Part shown: piece by piece, positions 1 through 8,099 of the stretch | How the letters are laid out: every line of letters begins with the position of its first letter | How positions within the stretch are numbered: position 1 is the stretch's first letter | Assembly (NCBI RefSeq): GCF_005117025.1 | Contig: NZ_SWCO01000002.1 | Span: 248,001-312,000 of the forward strand | DNA length: 64,000 nt | Direction of reading: 5' to 3' | From: Alteromonas portus | GTDB lineage: Bacteria; Pseudomonadota; Gammaproteobacteria; Enterobacterales; Alteromonadaceae | Position numbers and translations under genes: made by a program | Notes under the pieces: model-generated | The model's input: the letters and a program-made list of their open reading frames with translations, nothing else | Databases searched by the model: none | What the model was told of the DNA's origin: nothing

Positions 1-1
1 T

Positions 2-529
2 GAAGGCCCAGGTTCCGCTCGCCCTGAAAAAATCCCTACACTAAGACCTGCTTTCAAAAAAGACGGTACGGTCACGGCTGCGAATTCAAGTTCAATCTCT
101 GACGGTGCGGCGGCATTGGTTGTAATGAGCGAAAGCAAAGCAAATGAACTTGGTCTAGCACCGCTTGCGCGTGTGGTTGCTCACGCTACAAATTCTATTG
201 AACCTGAAAATTTCACTGTTGCTCCTGTAGGTGCAATGGAGAAAGTGTTAAATAAAGCCGGTTGGGCTAAAGAAGAAGTCGATTTATTCGAAATTAATGA
301 AGCATTTGCCATGGTGACCATGCTGGCAGTCAAAAAACTTGGACTTGATGAAAGCAAGGTGAACGTAAAGGGGGGTGCTTGTGCATTGGGTCACCCAATT
401 GGTGCTTCGGGTGCGCGCATATTAGTAACGCTGTTGCACGCGCTCAAGCAACGCGGTGGTCGAAAAGGTATCGCATCTTTATGCATCGGTGGTGGTGAGG
501 GTGTAGCGCTCGCCGTTGAAATGCTCTAG
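2..529 (+). CDS. Acetyl-CoA acyltransferase (thiolase), C-terminal part
   Basis: This is the last ~175 residues of a thiolase; the reading frame is open from base 2 and the start lies left of the window. Thiolases condense two acyl-CoA molecules or cleave 3-ketoacyl-CoA in the cytosol. The C-terminal catalytic half is visible: the NEAFA motif, the signature GHPIGASGARI with the active-site His, and the SLCIGGGEG motif with the second catalytic Cys. The form resembles acetyl-CoA C-acetyltransferases (AtoB/PhaA type) more than FadA, but the substrate cannot be set from this part. The gene ends 93 bp before the next gene, which has unrelated content, so co-transcription is uncertain. Confidence 0.9.
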   Translation, partial: EGPGSARPEKIPTLRPAFKKDGTVTAANSSSISDGAAALVVMSESKANELGLAPLARVVAHATNSIEPENFTVAPVGAMEKVLNKAGWAKEEVDLFEINEAFAMVTMLAVKKLGLDESKVNVKGGACALGHPIGASGARILVTLLHALKQRGGRKGIASLCIGGGEGVALAVEML

Positions 530-563
530 GTTGAAGACACCGTAAATATGTCAAAAAATTAAT

Positions 564-596
564 CATAGAGTGCCACCATATAGTTGGTACTCTATG
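564..596. terminator. Hairpin after the thiolase gene
   Basis: The arms CATAGAGTGCCA (564-575) and TTGGTACTCTATG (584-596) pair over about 12 bp with one G-T pair. There is no clean U-tract after the stem, only an A/T-rich run, so it may be a weak terminator or a transcript-end stabilising hairpin. Confidence 0.45.
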
Positions 597-622
597 GTTA
601 AATAAAAATAAAACTGAGCATT

Positions 623-1786
623 ATGAAATTTCCTTTCAAGCCAACTTGCACTGCGGCGCTAACAGCGCTCATTACTTGTTCTTCCATAACATATACACAC
701 GCAACTGGGCAGCAGAACGTAAATAGCCATCTTAATTACAATGACACCCATGCGAGTAATTACAATGACACCCATGCGAGTAATCGTAATTACAAAGACA
801 TCCACGTTCGCGAACTAGATTCAGGTTCTAATGACACCCACTCAAATTTAACATCGAGTATTCATACCCAAGTTTCGTCTTCTGCGTTGGGTGTCTTGCT
901 AACAACTTCAAATTACAAAGACACCCACGTTAGTGATGGTGAGTTATCTCTAAATGAAGCTTCGAATGACACCCATGCAAAAAATCATAAAAACGCAAAA
1001 TCACGCATGCTGACTCAAGTGGCGTATTCTGCGTTGGGTGTCTTGCCAACAAGAGAGCATGATACGCAGTTCAGCTATGGTGAAGACCCGCTACAGACTG
1101 TGTATGTCTGGCATGGCCATGACGGTGCGCAAAGTGAGGTGTCAGGAAACGCAGTTATTTTTGTGCATGGCGGATGCTGGCTAAATGCGTATGGATACGA
1201 CCATGCCAAAGGGTTTTATTCTGCCTTGGCGGAGTTAGGGATGGGTGTCTATGTAATGGAATATCGGCGTGTTGGTGACCAGGGCGGTGGGTGGCCTGGC
1301 AGTCTTAATGATGTAACAAGTGCGATGAAAGCATCGATAGATAAAATTGTAGCAACAGGCAAAAACCGCAATATTTATGTGGTAGGGCATTCTGCAGGTG
1401 GTCAACTTGGCCTGCTTGCCGCACAGCAACTATCGGGCAGTGACTGGGGCAAAAACATCAAGCAAGTGATAGGGCTTGCCGCTATAACAAATATGCAAAG
1501 TTACGCCCGCGGAAAAAATAGCTGCCAGACGGCCACACCTCAGTTTATGGGAGGAATGCCGTCAGACAAAGAATTTGAATACCAAGCGGCCACCCCTGTG
1601 GCTACTGATATCCAGCCTGCGGTAATATTACTGCAAGGCAATGAAGATAGCATTGTACCAGAACACCACGCTACAATGCCCGGCGCAAAAAATAGAATAA
1701 TAACAAATGGCGGTCATTTCGACTGGCTACACCCCGACTCATCATCCTTTGATGCTTTACTTGAGGTTTTAGGTGAACATGATTAA
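623..1786 (+). CDS. Exported alpha/beta hydrolase, kynurenine-formamidase-like, with repeat-rich N-terminal insert
   Basis: The 387-residue protein starts with a signal-peptide-like segment (residues 1-27, basic then hydrophobic). Residues ~30-145 are a low-complexity region with DTH-containing repeats. An alpha/beta hydrolase fold follows: oxyanion-hole motif HGGCW at 182-186, nucleophile elbow GHSAGG with Ser257, then a likely acid in GNEDSIVP and His in NGGHFDWLHP. HGGxW plus GHSAGG is the pattern of kynurenine formamidase (KynB-like/arylformamidase), which hydrolyses N-formylkynurenine. The stop overlaps the start of a kynureninase gene, which strongly suggests a tryptophan-degradation pair. 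An export signal is unusual because kynureninase is cytosolic. The repeat insert is not part of this enzyme family. Function is inferred from motifs and context. Confidence 0.8.
   Translation: MKFPFKPTCTAALTALITCSSITYTHATGQQNVNSHLNYNDTHASNYNDTHASNRNYKDIHVRELDSGSNDTHSNLTSSIHTQVSSSALGVLLTTSNYKDTHVSDGELSLNEASNDTHAKNHKNAKSRMLTQVAYSALGVLPTREHDTQFSYGEDPLQTVYVWHGHDGAQSEVSGNAVIFVHGGCWLNAYGYDHAKGFYSALAELGMGVYVMEYRRVGDQGGGWPGSLNDVTSAMKASIDKIVATGKNRNIYVVGHSAGGQLGLLAAQQLSGSDWGKNIKQVIGLAAITNMQSYARGKNSCQTATPQFMGGMPSDKEFEYQAATPVATDIQPAVILLQGNEDSIVPEHHATMPGAKNRIITNGGHFDWLHPDSSSFDALLEVLGEHD
743..1042 (+). repeat. GACACCCA repeat cluster in the hydrolase gene, both orientations
   Basis: Exact GACACCCA occurs at 743, 767, 833, 920 and 968. 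A variant, GACATCCA, lies at 797. The reverse complement TGGGTGTC occurs at 888 and 1035, and again at 1242 inside the hydrolase domain. The first copies form a 24-bp tandem unit. In the sense orientation the core encodes D-T-H; inverted, it encodes A-L-G-V-L. The longer segments around 888 and 1035 are direct repeats of each other (TQVxxSALGVL). Opposed cores such as 833/888 and 968/1035 could pair as 8-bp hairpin stems. Confidence 0.85.
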
Positions 1787-3014
1787 TAAGGTTTTTTCTG
1801 CCAAGCAGCTTGATGAAAAAGATCCACTTTTTAATAAAGCGGAAGCTTTTTCACTGCCAAACGATACTATCTATCTTGATGGTAATTCACTTGGCCCCTT
1901 GCCGATAAACGCTGAAAAGCGTGCAAGCGAAGTGGTTAAGGAACAATGGGGCGAGGGACTTATAACAAGTTGGAATAAGCACCAGTGGATTTCATTGCCT
2001 CAGCAGGTGGGAGACAAAATAGGCACGCTTGTTGGTGCAAAACAGGGGCAAGTAATATGTTGCGACTCGATCTCTATTAACCTGTTCAAAGTCCTAAGCG
2101 CTGCATTAAAAATGCACCCTGAAAGAAAAGTTATTGCCACAACAAGGAATAACTTCCCTACCGATATTTATATGGTGCAAGGCTTGCTGGATCTGTTGGG
2201 TGATGAATACAGTATTCGTTACATTGATGAAAACCATGTTGGTGCCCAGCTAACCGATGACATTGCAGTACTAATGCTGACTCAGGTCAATTTTAGAAGC
2301 GGCTTGAAACTTGATATGAAAGATATCACTGAACAAGCGCACAACAAGGGAATTCTTACGCTGTGGGATTTGGCGCATAGCGCTGGTGCGTTTCCGGTGC
2401 AGTTGGATGAATGTAATGTAGATTTCGCAGTAGGCTGTACGTATAAGTATTTGAATGGCGGCCCAGGCGCTCCGGCGTTTATTTACGTGGCTCGCCGCCA
2501 TCAAGCGGCATATAAACAGCCATTATCGGGATGGATGGGCCATAGTTCGCCGTTTTCTTTTTCTCCAGACTACGTACCAGATACCTCTGTAAAACAAAAC
2601 TTGTGCGGAACCCCCGGAATTATTGGCATGAGTATATTAGATGCAGCCCTAGATGTGTTCGACGGTGTTTCACTTAAGGCTATTGATGAAAAATCAAAGA
2701 AACTCCAAGCTTTCTTCATTGCTGAAGCTAAACGGGCGAATCTTCTAGAGGAACTTAAAGTTGTAAGCCCGCCACTGGATAATAGAGGAAGCCAAATTGC
2801 GTTTGCACATGAAGACGCTTATGCAATTTGCCAAGCATGGATTGCACAAGGCGTTATTGCAGATTTTCGCGCGCCCAACATTCTTCGCGTTGGCTTCGCA
2901 CCTTTGTATTTAAGTTTCGCTGACGTTGAAAAAGCCGTATCGTCATTGGCGACGATTATAAAAGAAAAACACTACGATCAGGATATATTTAAGCAGCGAC
3001 AGAGTGTTACGTAG
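1779..3014 (+). CDS. kynU: Kynureninase
   Basis: This cytosolic PLP enzyme cleaves kynurenine to anthranilate and alanine, or 3-hydroxykynurenine to 3-hydroxyanthranilate. The ~411-residue length is normal for bacterial KynU. Visible family features are YLDGNSLGPLP near the N-terminus, the aspartate-containing LWDLAHSAGA stretch, and CTYKYLNGGPG, whose Lys (about residue 223) should bind PLP. The ATG at 1779 overlaps the 3' end of the hydrolase gene; a GTG two codons upstream (1773) is also possible. The overlap implies translational coupling. No tryptophan 2,3-dioxygenase gene lies in the window. Confidence 0.93.
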   Translation: MINKVFSAKQLDEKDPLFNKAEAFSLPNDTIYLDGNSLGPLPINAEKRASEVVKEQWGEGLITSWNKHQWISLPQQVGDKIGTLVGAKQGQVICCDSISINLFKVLSAALKMHPERKVIATTRNNFPTDIYMVQGLLDLLGDEYSIRYIDENHVGAQLTDDIAVLMLTQVNFRSGLKLDMKDITEQAHNKGILTLWDLAHSAGAFPVQLDECNVDFAVGCTYKYLNGGPGAPAFIYVARRHQAAYKQPLSGWMGHSSPFSFSPDYVPDTSVKQNLCGTPGIIGMSILDAALDVFDGVSLKAIDEKSKKLQAFFIAEAKRANLLEELKVVSPPLDNRGSQIAFAHEDAYAICQAWIAQGVIADFRAPNILRVGFAPLYLSFADVEKAVSSLATIIKEKHYDQDIFKQRQSVT

Positions 3015-3118
3015 CCAAAAAATGACGTTTTAAGCGAATTTATTGCATTTTTTGTATTTACCCTTAATACTTCGCGATTGACTTGTTGTTGATCTATTTA
3101 CATTTTTTGGGTGTGCAG

Positions 3119-4555
3119 TTGAAAAAAATAAGAAAATATCTGCTCAGCACAGTGCTGTTACTGGTGTACTCTTTTTTTAGTACGCTTTTGCTAGCGGCAT
3201 CCGAGCAGCCCTTCGTCTCTCAAAAAACTAACGAAGTAACGTATTGCATCGATCCAAATTGGGCACCTTATGAAGCGATAAGAAACGGCATTCACGTGGG
3301 AATTTCAGCCCAATACATGCAGCTTATCGCGGAACTTGCAGACCTTAAGTTCAAGCTGGTTCCAACACAAAGTTGGCAGGAAAGCTTAGAATTTGTTCAG
3401 CAAGGTAAATGCCAAGTCATTCCAATGTTGAACACCTCAGATTACCGCAAGCAGTTTTTAGATTTTAGTGTGCCGTATTTTGAAGCGCCAAATGTATTAG
3501 TTGCCCGAGCAGGAATGCCCATGTTGCAAGGCTATTCTGGCATTGGTAATCGAACGGTTGGAATTGTTCAGGGCTACCGTCAAGTGGAGTACATTTCCCG
3601 CCATTACCCTGGTTTAAGACTTAAACTCATCCCGTCTGAAGAAGAAGGGTTAAAGCAGCTTGCAAACGGGGAGTTCGATGTGATGGTAGGCTCGCTTATG
3701 AGCGTGAATATGCACATTAACAACCTTGAACTCGAAGATTTAAACATTGTAGGTTACGCTGAACCATTTGATTCACTCGCGTTTGGCATTAACAAGTCAT
3801 ATAGCTACTTGGTAGACAAATTAAACTTCGCTATAGAGCGCATTCCCGAGACGCGAAAAGTAGAAATTTATAAACAGTGGAATAATGTGCAAATTCGATA
3901 TAGCCGTAACTACACTGTCATGATATTAACTTTATTTATTGTGTTGATGGGTCTGTTATGGCTTATATCAAGAAATCGTCATGTTGGCGGTTACAAGCGC
4001 ATTATTCAGCAAAAGAATGAGGAAATAAGCGCGCTTCAAGCTACTTTGCTGGAAAAGAACAAAACATTAGGCTTTCTTTCGGCGCACGACAACATTACGG
4101 GGTTGTATAACCGGAATCACATGATCCAACGTGCGGAAGAAGAAATAACACGTTTTCACCGTTTTCATACCACGGCTACCTTGATTGCGATTGATTTGAC
4201 GCCAGTTGATGAAGGCTTGTTTACTCACGATCACGCTATTCGGGAAGAAGTATTAAAAACGGTAGCCCAAAATTGTCTTAATACGGTAAGAGAGGTAGAT
4301 GTTGTATCTCGGTTCAATGGTGAGCAGTTTGTTATCCTCTGCCCACAAACCCAATTAGATTCAGCAAAAATTCTCGCCGACAGGCTACTTGAATGCTTAG
4401 TAACGCATTACCTTTTAGGCGATAAGTTTAACGTCGCCATTGGTATGTCTGAACTGCGAGACGCAGAAGAGTTCCCCGATTGGCTAGAACGCACCATTAA
4501 AGCCTTGTATCAATCTAAGCGACAAGGCTATGGTAACGTGAGCATTGCCCAGTAG
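3119..4555 (+). CDS. Periplasmic solute-binding domain / degenerate GGDEF membrane protein
   Basis: A signal sequence (n-region KKIRK, then a hydrophobic stretch) is followed by an SBP_bac_3-type solute-binding domain of ~220 residues, a transmembrane helix (VMILTLFIVLMGLLWLI), a short coiled coil and a C-terminal GGDEF-like domain. The GGDEF signature reads NGEQF (about residues 400-404), and the usual metal/substrate loop is replaced by DLTPVDEGLFTHDHA. It is therefore probably not an active diguanylate cyclase, but could sense a ligand or bind GTP/c-di-GMP. I chose TTG 3119 because it gives a typical signal peptide; TTG 3083 or GTG 3113 are possible, and no Shine-Dalgarno clearly decides. 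Confidence 0.8.
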   Translation: MKKIRKYLLSTVLLLVYSFFSTLLLAASEQPFVSQKTNEVTYCIDPNWAPYEAIRNGIHVGISAQYMQLIAELADLKFKLVPTQSWQESLEFVQQGKCQVIPMLNTSDYRKQFLDFSVPYFEAPNVLVARAGMPMLQGYSGIGNRTVGIVQGYRQVEYISRHYPGLRLKLIPSEEEGLKQLANGEFDVMVGSLMSVNMHINNLELEDLNIVGYAEPFDSLAFGINKSYSYLVDKLNFAIERIPETRKVEIYKQWNNVQIRYSRNYTVMILTLFIVLMGLLWLISRNRHVGGYKRIIQQKNEEISALQATLLEKNKTLGFLSAHDNITGLYNRNHMIQRAEEEITRFHRFHTTATLIAIDLTPVDEGLFTHDHAIREEVLKTVAQNCLNTVREVDVVSRFNGEQFVILCPQTQLDSAKILADRLLECLVTHYLLGDKFNVAIGMSELRDAEEFPDWLERTIKALYQSKRQGYGNVSIAQ

Positions 4556-4593
4556 AGAATAAGCATTAAACGTCTTGCTTGGAAGCGAAAGGA

Positions 4594-4626
4594 GCTTAGC
4601 TTTAAAAGATTAAATTAAAGCTAAGC
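4594..4626. terminator. Bidirectional hairpin between convergent genes
   Basis: A perfect 12-bp inverted repeat, GCTTAGCTTTAA (4594-4605) and TTAAAGCTAAGC (4615-4626), lies between the convergent GGDEF and FapA genes. The AT-rich stem ends suit termination in both directions. Confidence 0.65.
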
Positions 4627-4631
4627 GATAC

Positions 4632-6287
4632 TTAAATAATTGGCTCGTAATGCCACTGATGAGAGTCGTAATGAATTTGAGCACGATCGTACTCTCTCTC
4701 AGAGCGCCAGTTTCTGTTATTTAACTTAGCTGAAACACCTGGGTAGAGCCTTTTATTGGCAATAAGCTTAATGTCAGATTGATAGTGCTCTTTGGCCGCT
4801 TTTACATCGTCAGCTTTGTTTTCTAACCACTCGAGTAATGCACTTTCGTTATTGAAAAGCTCTAGGGCTTCAGCGGCTTTGCGCTGGAGTTCTTTGGGTA
4901 TTTTCTTGGTTTGAATAAGTGCAATTTTTTCTTTGTGTTTTAGGTTGTTTTCGCGAATTTGTCTTAATAGTTCATCCAGCGAGTCTTTACGTTCTAACAA
5001 CTGATTAAAGCCAGGGCTGAAGTCAACTTTTAAGGTACTGCCGGAAACGGCGCCAAGCGTACCTGCTTCTACGCGATCTTGACTAATGATGTCACACGCG
5101 AACAAATTTCCCATAGGCTTATCAATTTGCCCAACGATAACAGCACCACCGCAGCGAAGGCGGCTGTAGGCAAGTTGTCTTCCAACCGTAATATTTCCCT
5201 TACATTGGATGTCGATACCTTGGCCATGTTGAACGTGAATGCTTCCCGCTGCCACTAATCGACACTGAAAATCACCTTGCTTGTCATTAACCTTGCCCAT
5301 GGCGCCTTCTGTGATAATAATATCGCCACCGGATTCAATATAAGCAGATTCCACAAAGCCGTTTATTGTGACATCACCCGCCGCTTTGATTTCCATTTTC
5401 TCGGTAACATCGCCATTAACGAGTACAGCACCTTCATAGTTAACGTGGCCTGTACCCACATTAACGCCATTGCAAATAAAGGTGTCATCGATATTCATGA
5501 CGTGGTCACGGTATTTTGGCATGCCCGAAATCGACGACATCAATAGGTTTGCGTCGCTGTCAGACACTACGGTTCCCGTTCCCATTTTAAAATCTACCCA
5601 CTCACCCTGAACGGCAGGAAGCGTATTTCCTTTCACATCAAAGCCCGAACGGCCTTGGGTAGGTGGTGTACGACGCAGAACAGGCGTGTTTACCTTAACG
5701 CAGATGACTTCGCCTAAGTTACGCATATCAACCCGTTCGCCTTCGTTAGTTTGAGGCCTAAGGACTCGTTCTAGCGCGTTGGGAACAAGTGGAACAAATT
5801 TGGAATTTTTACCGTTTCGAGCGGGAAGACCTTTAGCAATGGTTTCCTCTAAAACTGTGCCAGGTGCCGCATTTCTGGCCGCTTTTAGCATAGCGTCTAT
5901 CTTTTTAGTGCTCACACCACGAATGACTCTGTTTTTAACGGCTAGCGATTTTACGGTAGCAAGGGAAGGCAGTTTACCGCCGTAGGGGGTGGTAAGAACC
6001 AAGTTGGCCATCATGCCGTCTTCTGGAATTCGAAATTCTATTTCGGCGTTTTTGCGTTCGCCAATGCGTTCTTGAACTACGGTGCCGTCACCGGTTTTAA
6101 AGTAATGGTTTGCCGTGTCGCAGGCTGATTTAAGTGATTTCTCAGACACATAAAGGCGCTTGGTTTCACCGGTTTCTAGCTGCTTTCTAACCTCACGCAT
6201 ATCAACCTCTGATGTAAACTCAGAAGGGTTTAGCATAATGTTGATATAGGTTCTTGATTTATCGAAACTTATTGTTACGCCGTTCAT
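4632..6287 (-). CDS. FapA family protein (DUF342)
   Basis: The 551-residue soluble protein matches the FapA/DUF342 family: an N-terminal mixed domain, then a right-handed beta-helix-like central part rich in short strands (for example VNGDVTEKMEIKAAGDVTING and IESGGDIIITEGAMG), then a charged helical, probably coiled-coil C-terminus (~430-510). Proteins of this family have been linked to polar flagellar placement in Vibrio, but the role here is not established. A GGAA ribosome-binding site precedes ATG 6287. It is convergent with the upstream GGDEF gene, and 125 bp separate it from sbcB on the same strand. Confidence 0.82.
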   Translation of the reverse strand: MNGVTISFDKSRTYINIMLNPSEFTSEVDMREVRKQLETGETKRLYVSEKSLKSACDTANHYFKTGDGTVVQERIGERKNAEIEFRIPEDGMMANLVLTTPYGGKLPSLATVKSLAVKNRVIRGVSTKKIDAMLKAARNAAPGTVLEETIAKGLPARNGKNSKFVPLVPNALERVLRPQTNEGERVDMRNLGEVICVKVNTPVLRRTPPTQGRSGFDVKGNTLPAVQGEWVDFKMGTGTVVSDSDANLLMSSISGMPKYRDHVMNIDDTFICNGVNVGTGHVNYEGAVLVNGDVTEKMEIKAAGDVTINGFVESAYIESGGDIIITEGAMGKVNDKQGDFQCRLVAAGSIHVQHGQGIDIQCKGNITVGRQLAYSRLRCGGAVIVGQIDKPMGNLFACDIISQDRVEAGTLGAVSGSTLKVDFSPGFNQLLERKDSLDELLRQIRENNLKHKEKIALIQTKKIPKELQRKAAEALELFNNESALLEWLENKADDVKAAKEHYQSDIKLIANKRLYPGVSAKLNNRNWRSEREYDRAQIHYDSHQWHYEPII

Positions 6288-6412
6288 GACATCTTATTCC
6301 CTTGCGCACGTGTATTGTTATTATCGGCGGAGGTTATCAATTCCTTGATTACGTTTTTTCCTTTACCGCCTTTGTCCAAGCACCTTTAATTTATGACGTT
6401 CTAAAACCTCCG

Positions 6413-7849
6413 TCAAAGGTTTTTAGCATATTGATAGAGCGCGCGTAATATAGCCTGCTTGTCAGGGTTGTCGCTGTGCTCATGGGCCAATGATTCAAGC
6501 CTTATCATGTAGTTCTCTAAGGTAATCGAGCCGCCAAACGCTTGGTCTGTAAGGCGTGCTTGACGGTGATATTGCCATTTCGTCATTTCATCTGCTGTTA
6601 GCGTATTAGGGTAGTTCCGTGCCCGATACCGAAATAACTGTTTGCGCAAGCCCTCGTGCTGTGTTTTTTCGCTAAGCGTGGCAAGGTCGTCTGGTTTGGC
6701 ATTAATAACACTTTCACACCAGCGTCTATCCTCGTCATTTAAAAAACCACCACTATATAACGCATGATCGATATCGGGTTCTGAACTGTTAATTTCTTCG
6801 TTATATACCTCAACAAGCTTTCCAACTAGTTCAGGGGTGCCTGCCAAAGTCTTGTAATTATTTAGGCAGCGTTCACGATCCAACCCCAACCTGACAGCGT
6901 TTTCTTCCGTCATGGCTTTAGCGGTTGTTATAAACGGCGAGCGATTGATATGAATAAGTTTAAGTCCAGGCCGCTCTTTTGCATCAGAGTAAGTATCTGC
7001 TGGCGCGTACAGCGCCTGTCTTATATCTTCGGCTGTGTCATTAACCAAACTGTCAATATCGTGCGACAAGTCAATCGCGATAAAGGCATTTGAGTTAGTA
7101 GGGTGCTTAGCGATAGGCATCACCCAGGTGCAGCAACCCTGAGACGCAGGTAATTTAGATGATATATGCAGAAGTACTGAGGGTTTGCTCACATCAATCT
7201 GCTGCATTACCGTGTGTTTATTGCGAAGTGAAAGCGCGTAATCAAATAAACGAGGTTGCTTCTCTTTTATCAATTTGGCCAGTGAGATAGTTGCGTATAC
7301 ATCGCTTAAGGCATCGTGCGCGTTTTCGTGGCCAATATTATTTGCTTCGGTAAGCGACTCAAGTTTGAAGCTGGGCGTGCCATCTTCTCGCTGCGGCCAA
7401 TTAATCCCATCAGGCCTTAATGCATAACATGCTCTTGCTACATCAATAATATCCCAACGGCTATTCCCATTGCGCCATTCTCGTGAGTAGGGGTCGTAAA
7501 AGTTACGGTAAAATAAGTAGCGCGACACTTCATCGTCGAAGCGAATGCTGTTAAACCCTACACTGCAGGTATTCGGCGTTGACATTTCTTGGTAAATTCG
7601 CGCGGCAAAATCTGCCTCGTTTGAGCCATCTCTAATTGTTTGCTGCGGCGTGATGCCCGTGACTAGACAGGCTTCTGGATGAGGTAAGTAATCATTGGCA
7701 ATGGCGCTCATAATATTGATGGGCTTGCCCACAACATTTAAATCCATATCCGTTCTTACCGCGGCAAACTGGCAAGGAAGATCTTTTTGTGGGCTTGTGC
7801 CAAATGTCTCGAAGTCGTACCACAAAAATGTAGGTGTGTGCATAACCAC
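6413..7849 (-). CDS. sbcB: Exodeoxyribonuclease I
   Basis: SbcB degrades single-stranded DNA 3' to 5' and acts in recombination and mismatch repair. The 478-residue length matches the family. The DEDD exonuclease core is visible: WYDFETFGTSP near the N-terminus (D, E), GFNSIRFDDE, and HENAHDALSDVYAT with the third Asp region. The SH3-like and helical C-terminal domains follow. ATG 7849 gives MVMHTPTFLWYDFET; the second Met is equally possible. The region just upstream carries a 21-bp tandem duplication. Confidence 0.96.
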   Translation of the reverse strand: MVMHTPTFLWYDFETFGTSPQKDLPCQFAAVRTDMDLNVVGKPINIMSAIANDYLPHPEACLVTGITPQQTIRDGSNEADFAARIYQEMSTPNTCSVGFNSIRFDDEVSRYLFYRNFYDPYSREWRNGNSRWDIIDVARACYALRPDGINWPQREDGTPSFKLESLTEANNIGHENAHDALSDVYATISLAKLIKEKQPRLFDYALSLRNKHTVMQQIDVSKPSVLLHISSKLPASQGCCTWVMPIAKHPTNSNAFIAIDLSHDIDSLVNDTAEDIRQALYAPADTYSDAKERPGLKLIHINRSPFITTAKAMTEENAVRLGLDRERCLNNYKTLAGTPELVGKLVEVYNEEINSSEPDIDHALYSGGFLNDEDRRWCESVINAKPDDLATLSEKTQHEGLRKQLFRYRARNYPNTLTADEMTKWQYHRQARLTDQAFGGSITLENYMIRLESLAHEHSDNPDKQAILRALYQYAKNL

Positions 7850-7878
7850 CAGTGCTTATTAGTAAAATATTGCACGCA

Positions 7879-7920
7879 GTGTACACCGCAAGAAATTGAG
7901 TGTACACCGCAAGAAATTGA
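7879..7920. repeat. Perfect 21-bp tandem duplication upstream of sbcB
   Basis: A 21-bp unit (beginning GTGTACACCGC) occurs twice head to tail at 7879-7899 and 7900-7920. It lies in the 250-bp gap between divergent sbcB and the hybrid kinase gene, about 30 bp upstream of the sbcB start. GTGTAC is itself palindromic. It could alter the sbcB leader or promoter, or be neutral slippage. Confidence 0.85.
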
Positions 7921-8099
7921 ATACCAAATGCTGTTGATTTTATATCCAACGATACAAACGTAGAACCGATAGTTTTATTGTTGTTAACGTGAGAACGGTA
8001 ATTCGCGCCACCTTCAGCGGATTTTTATCTCGTTAACTTGCGTAACAAGAAAACCCTTACTAGCTTTAAGTTATTACAAGTTATACGGAAATTACCTGC

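Noticed and set aside
743-1042. CRISPR array as an explanation for the repeated GACACCCA units
   Set aside because: Units are short, in frame, without unique spacers of constant size, and lie inside a coding sequence.
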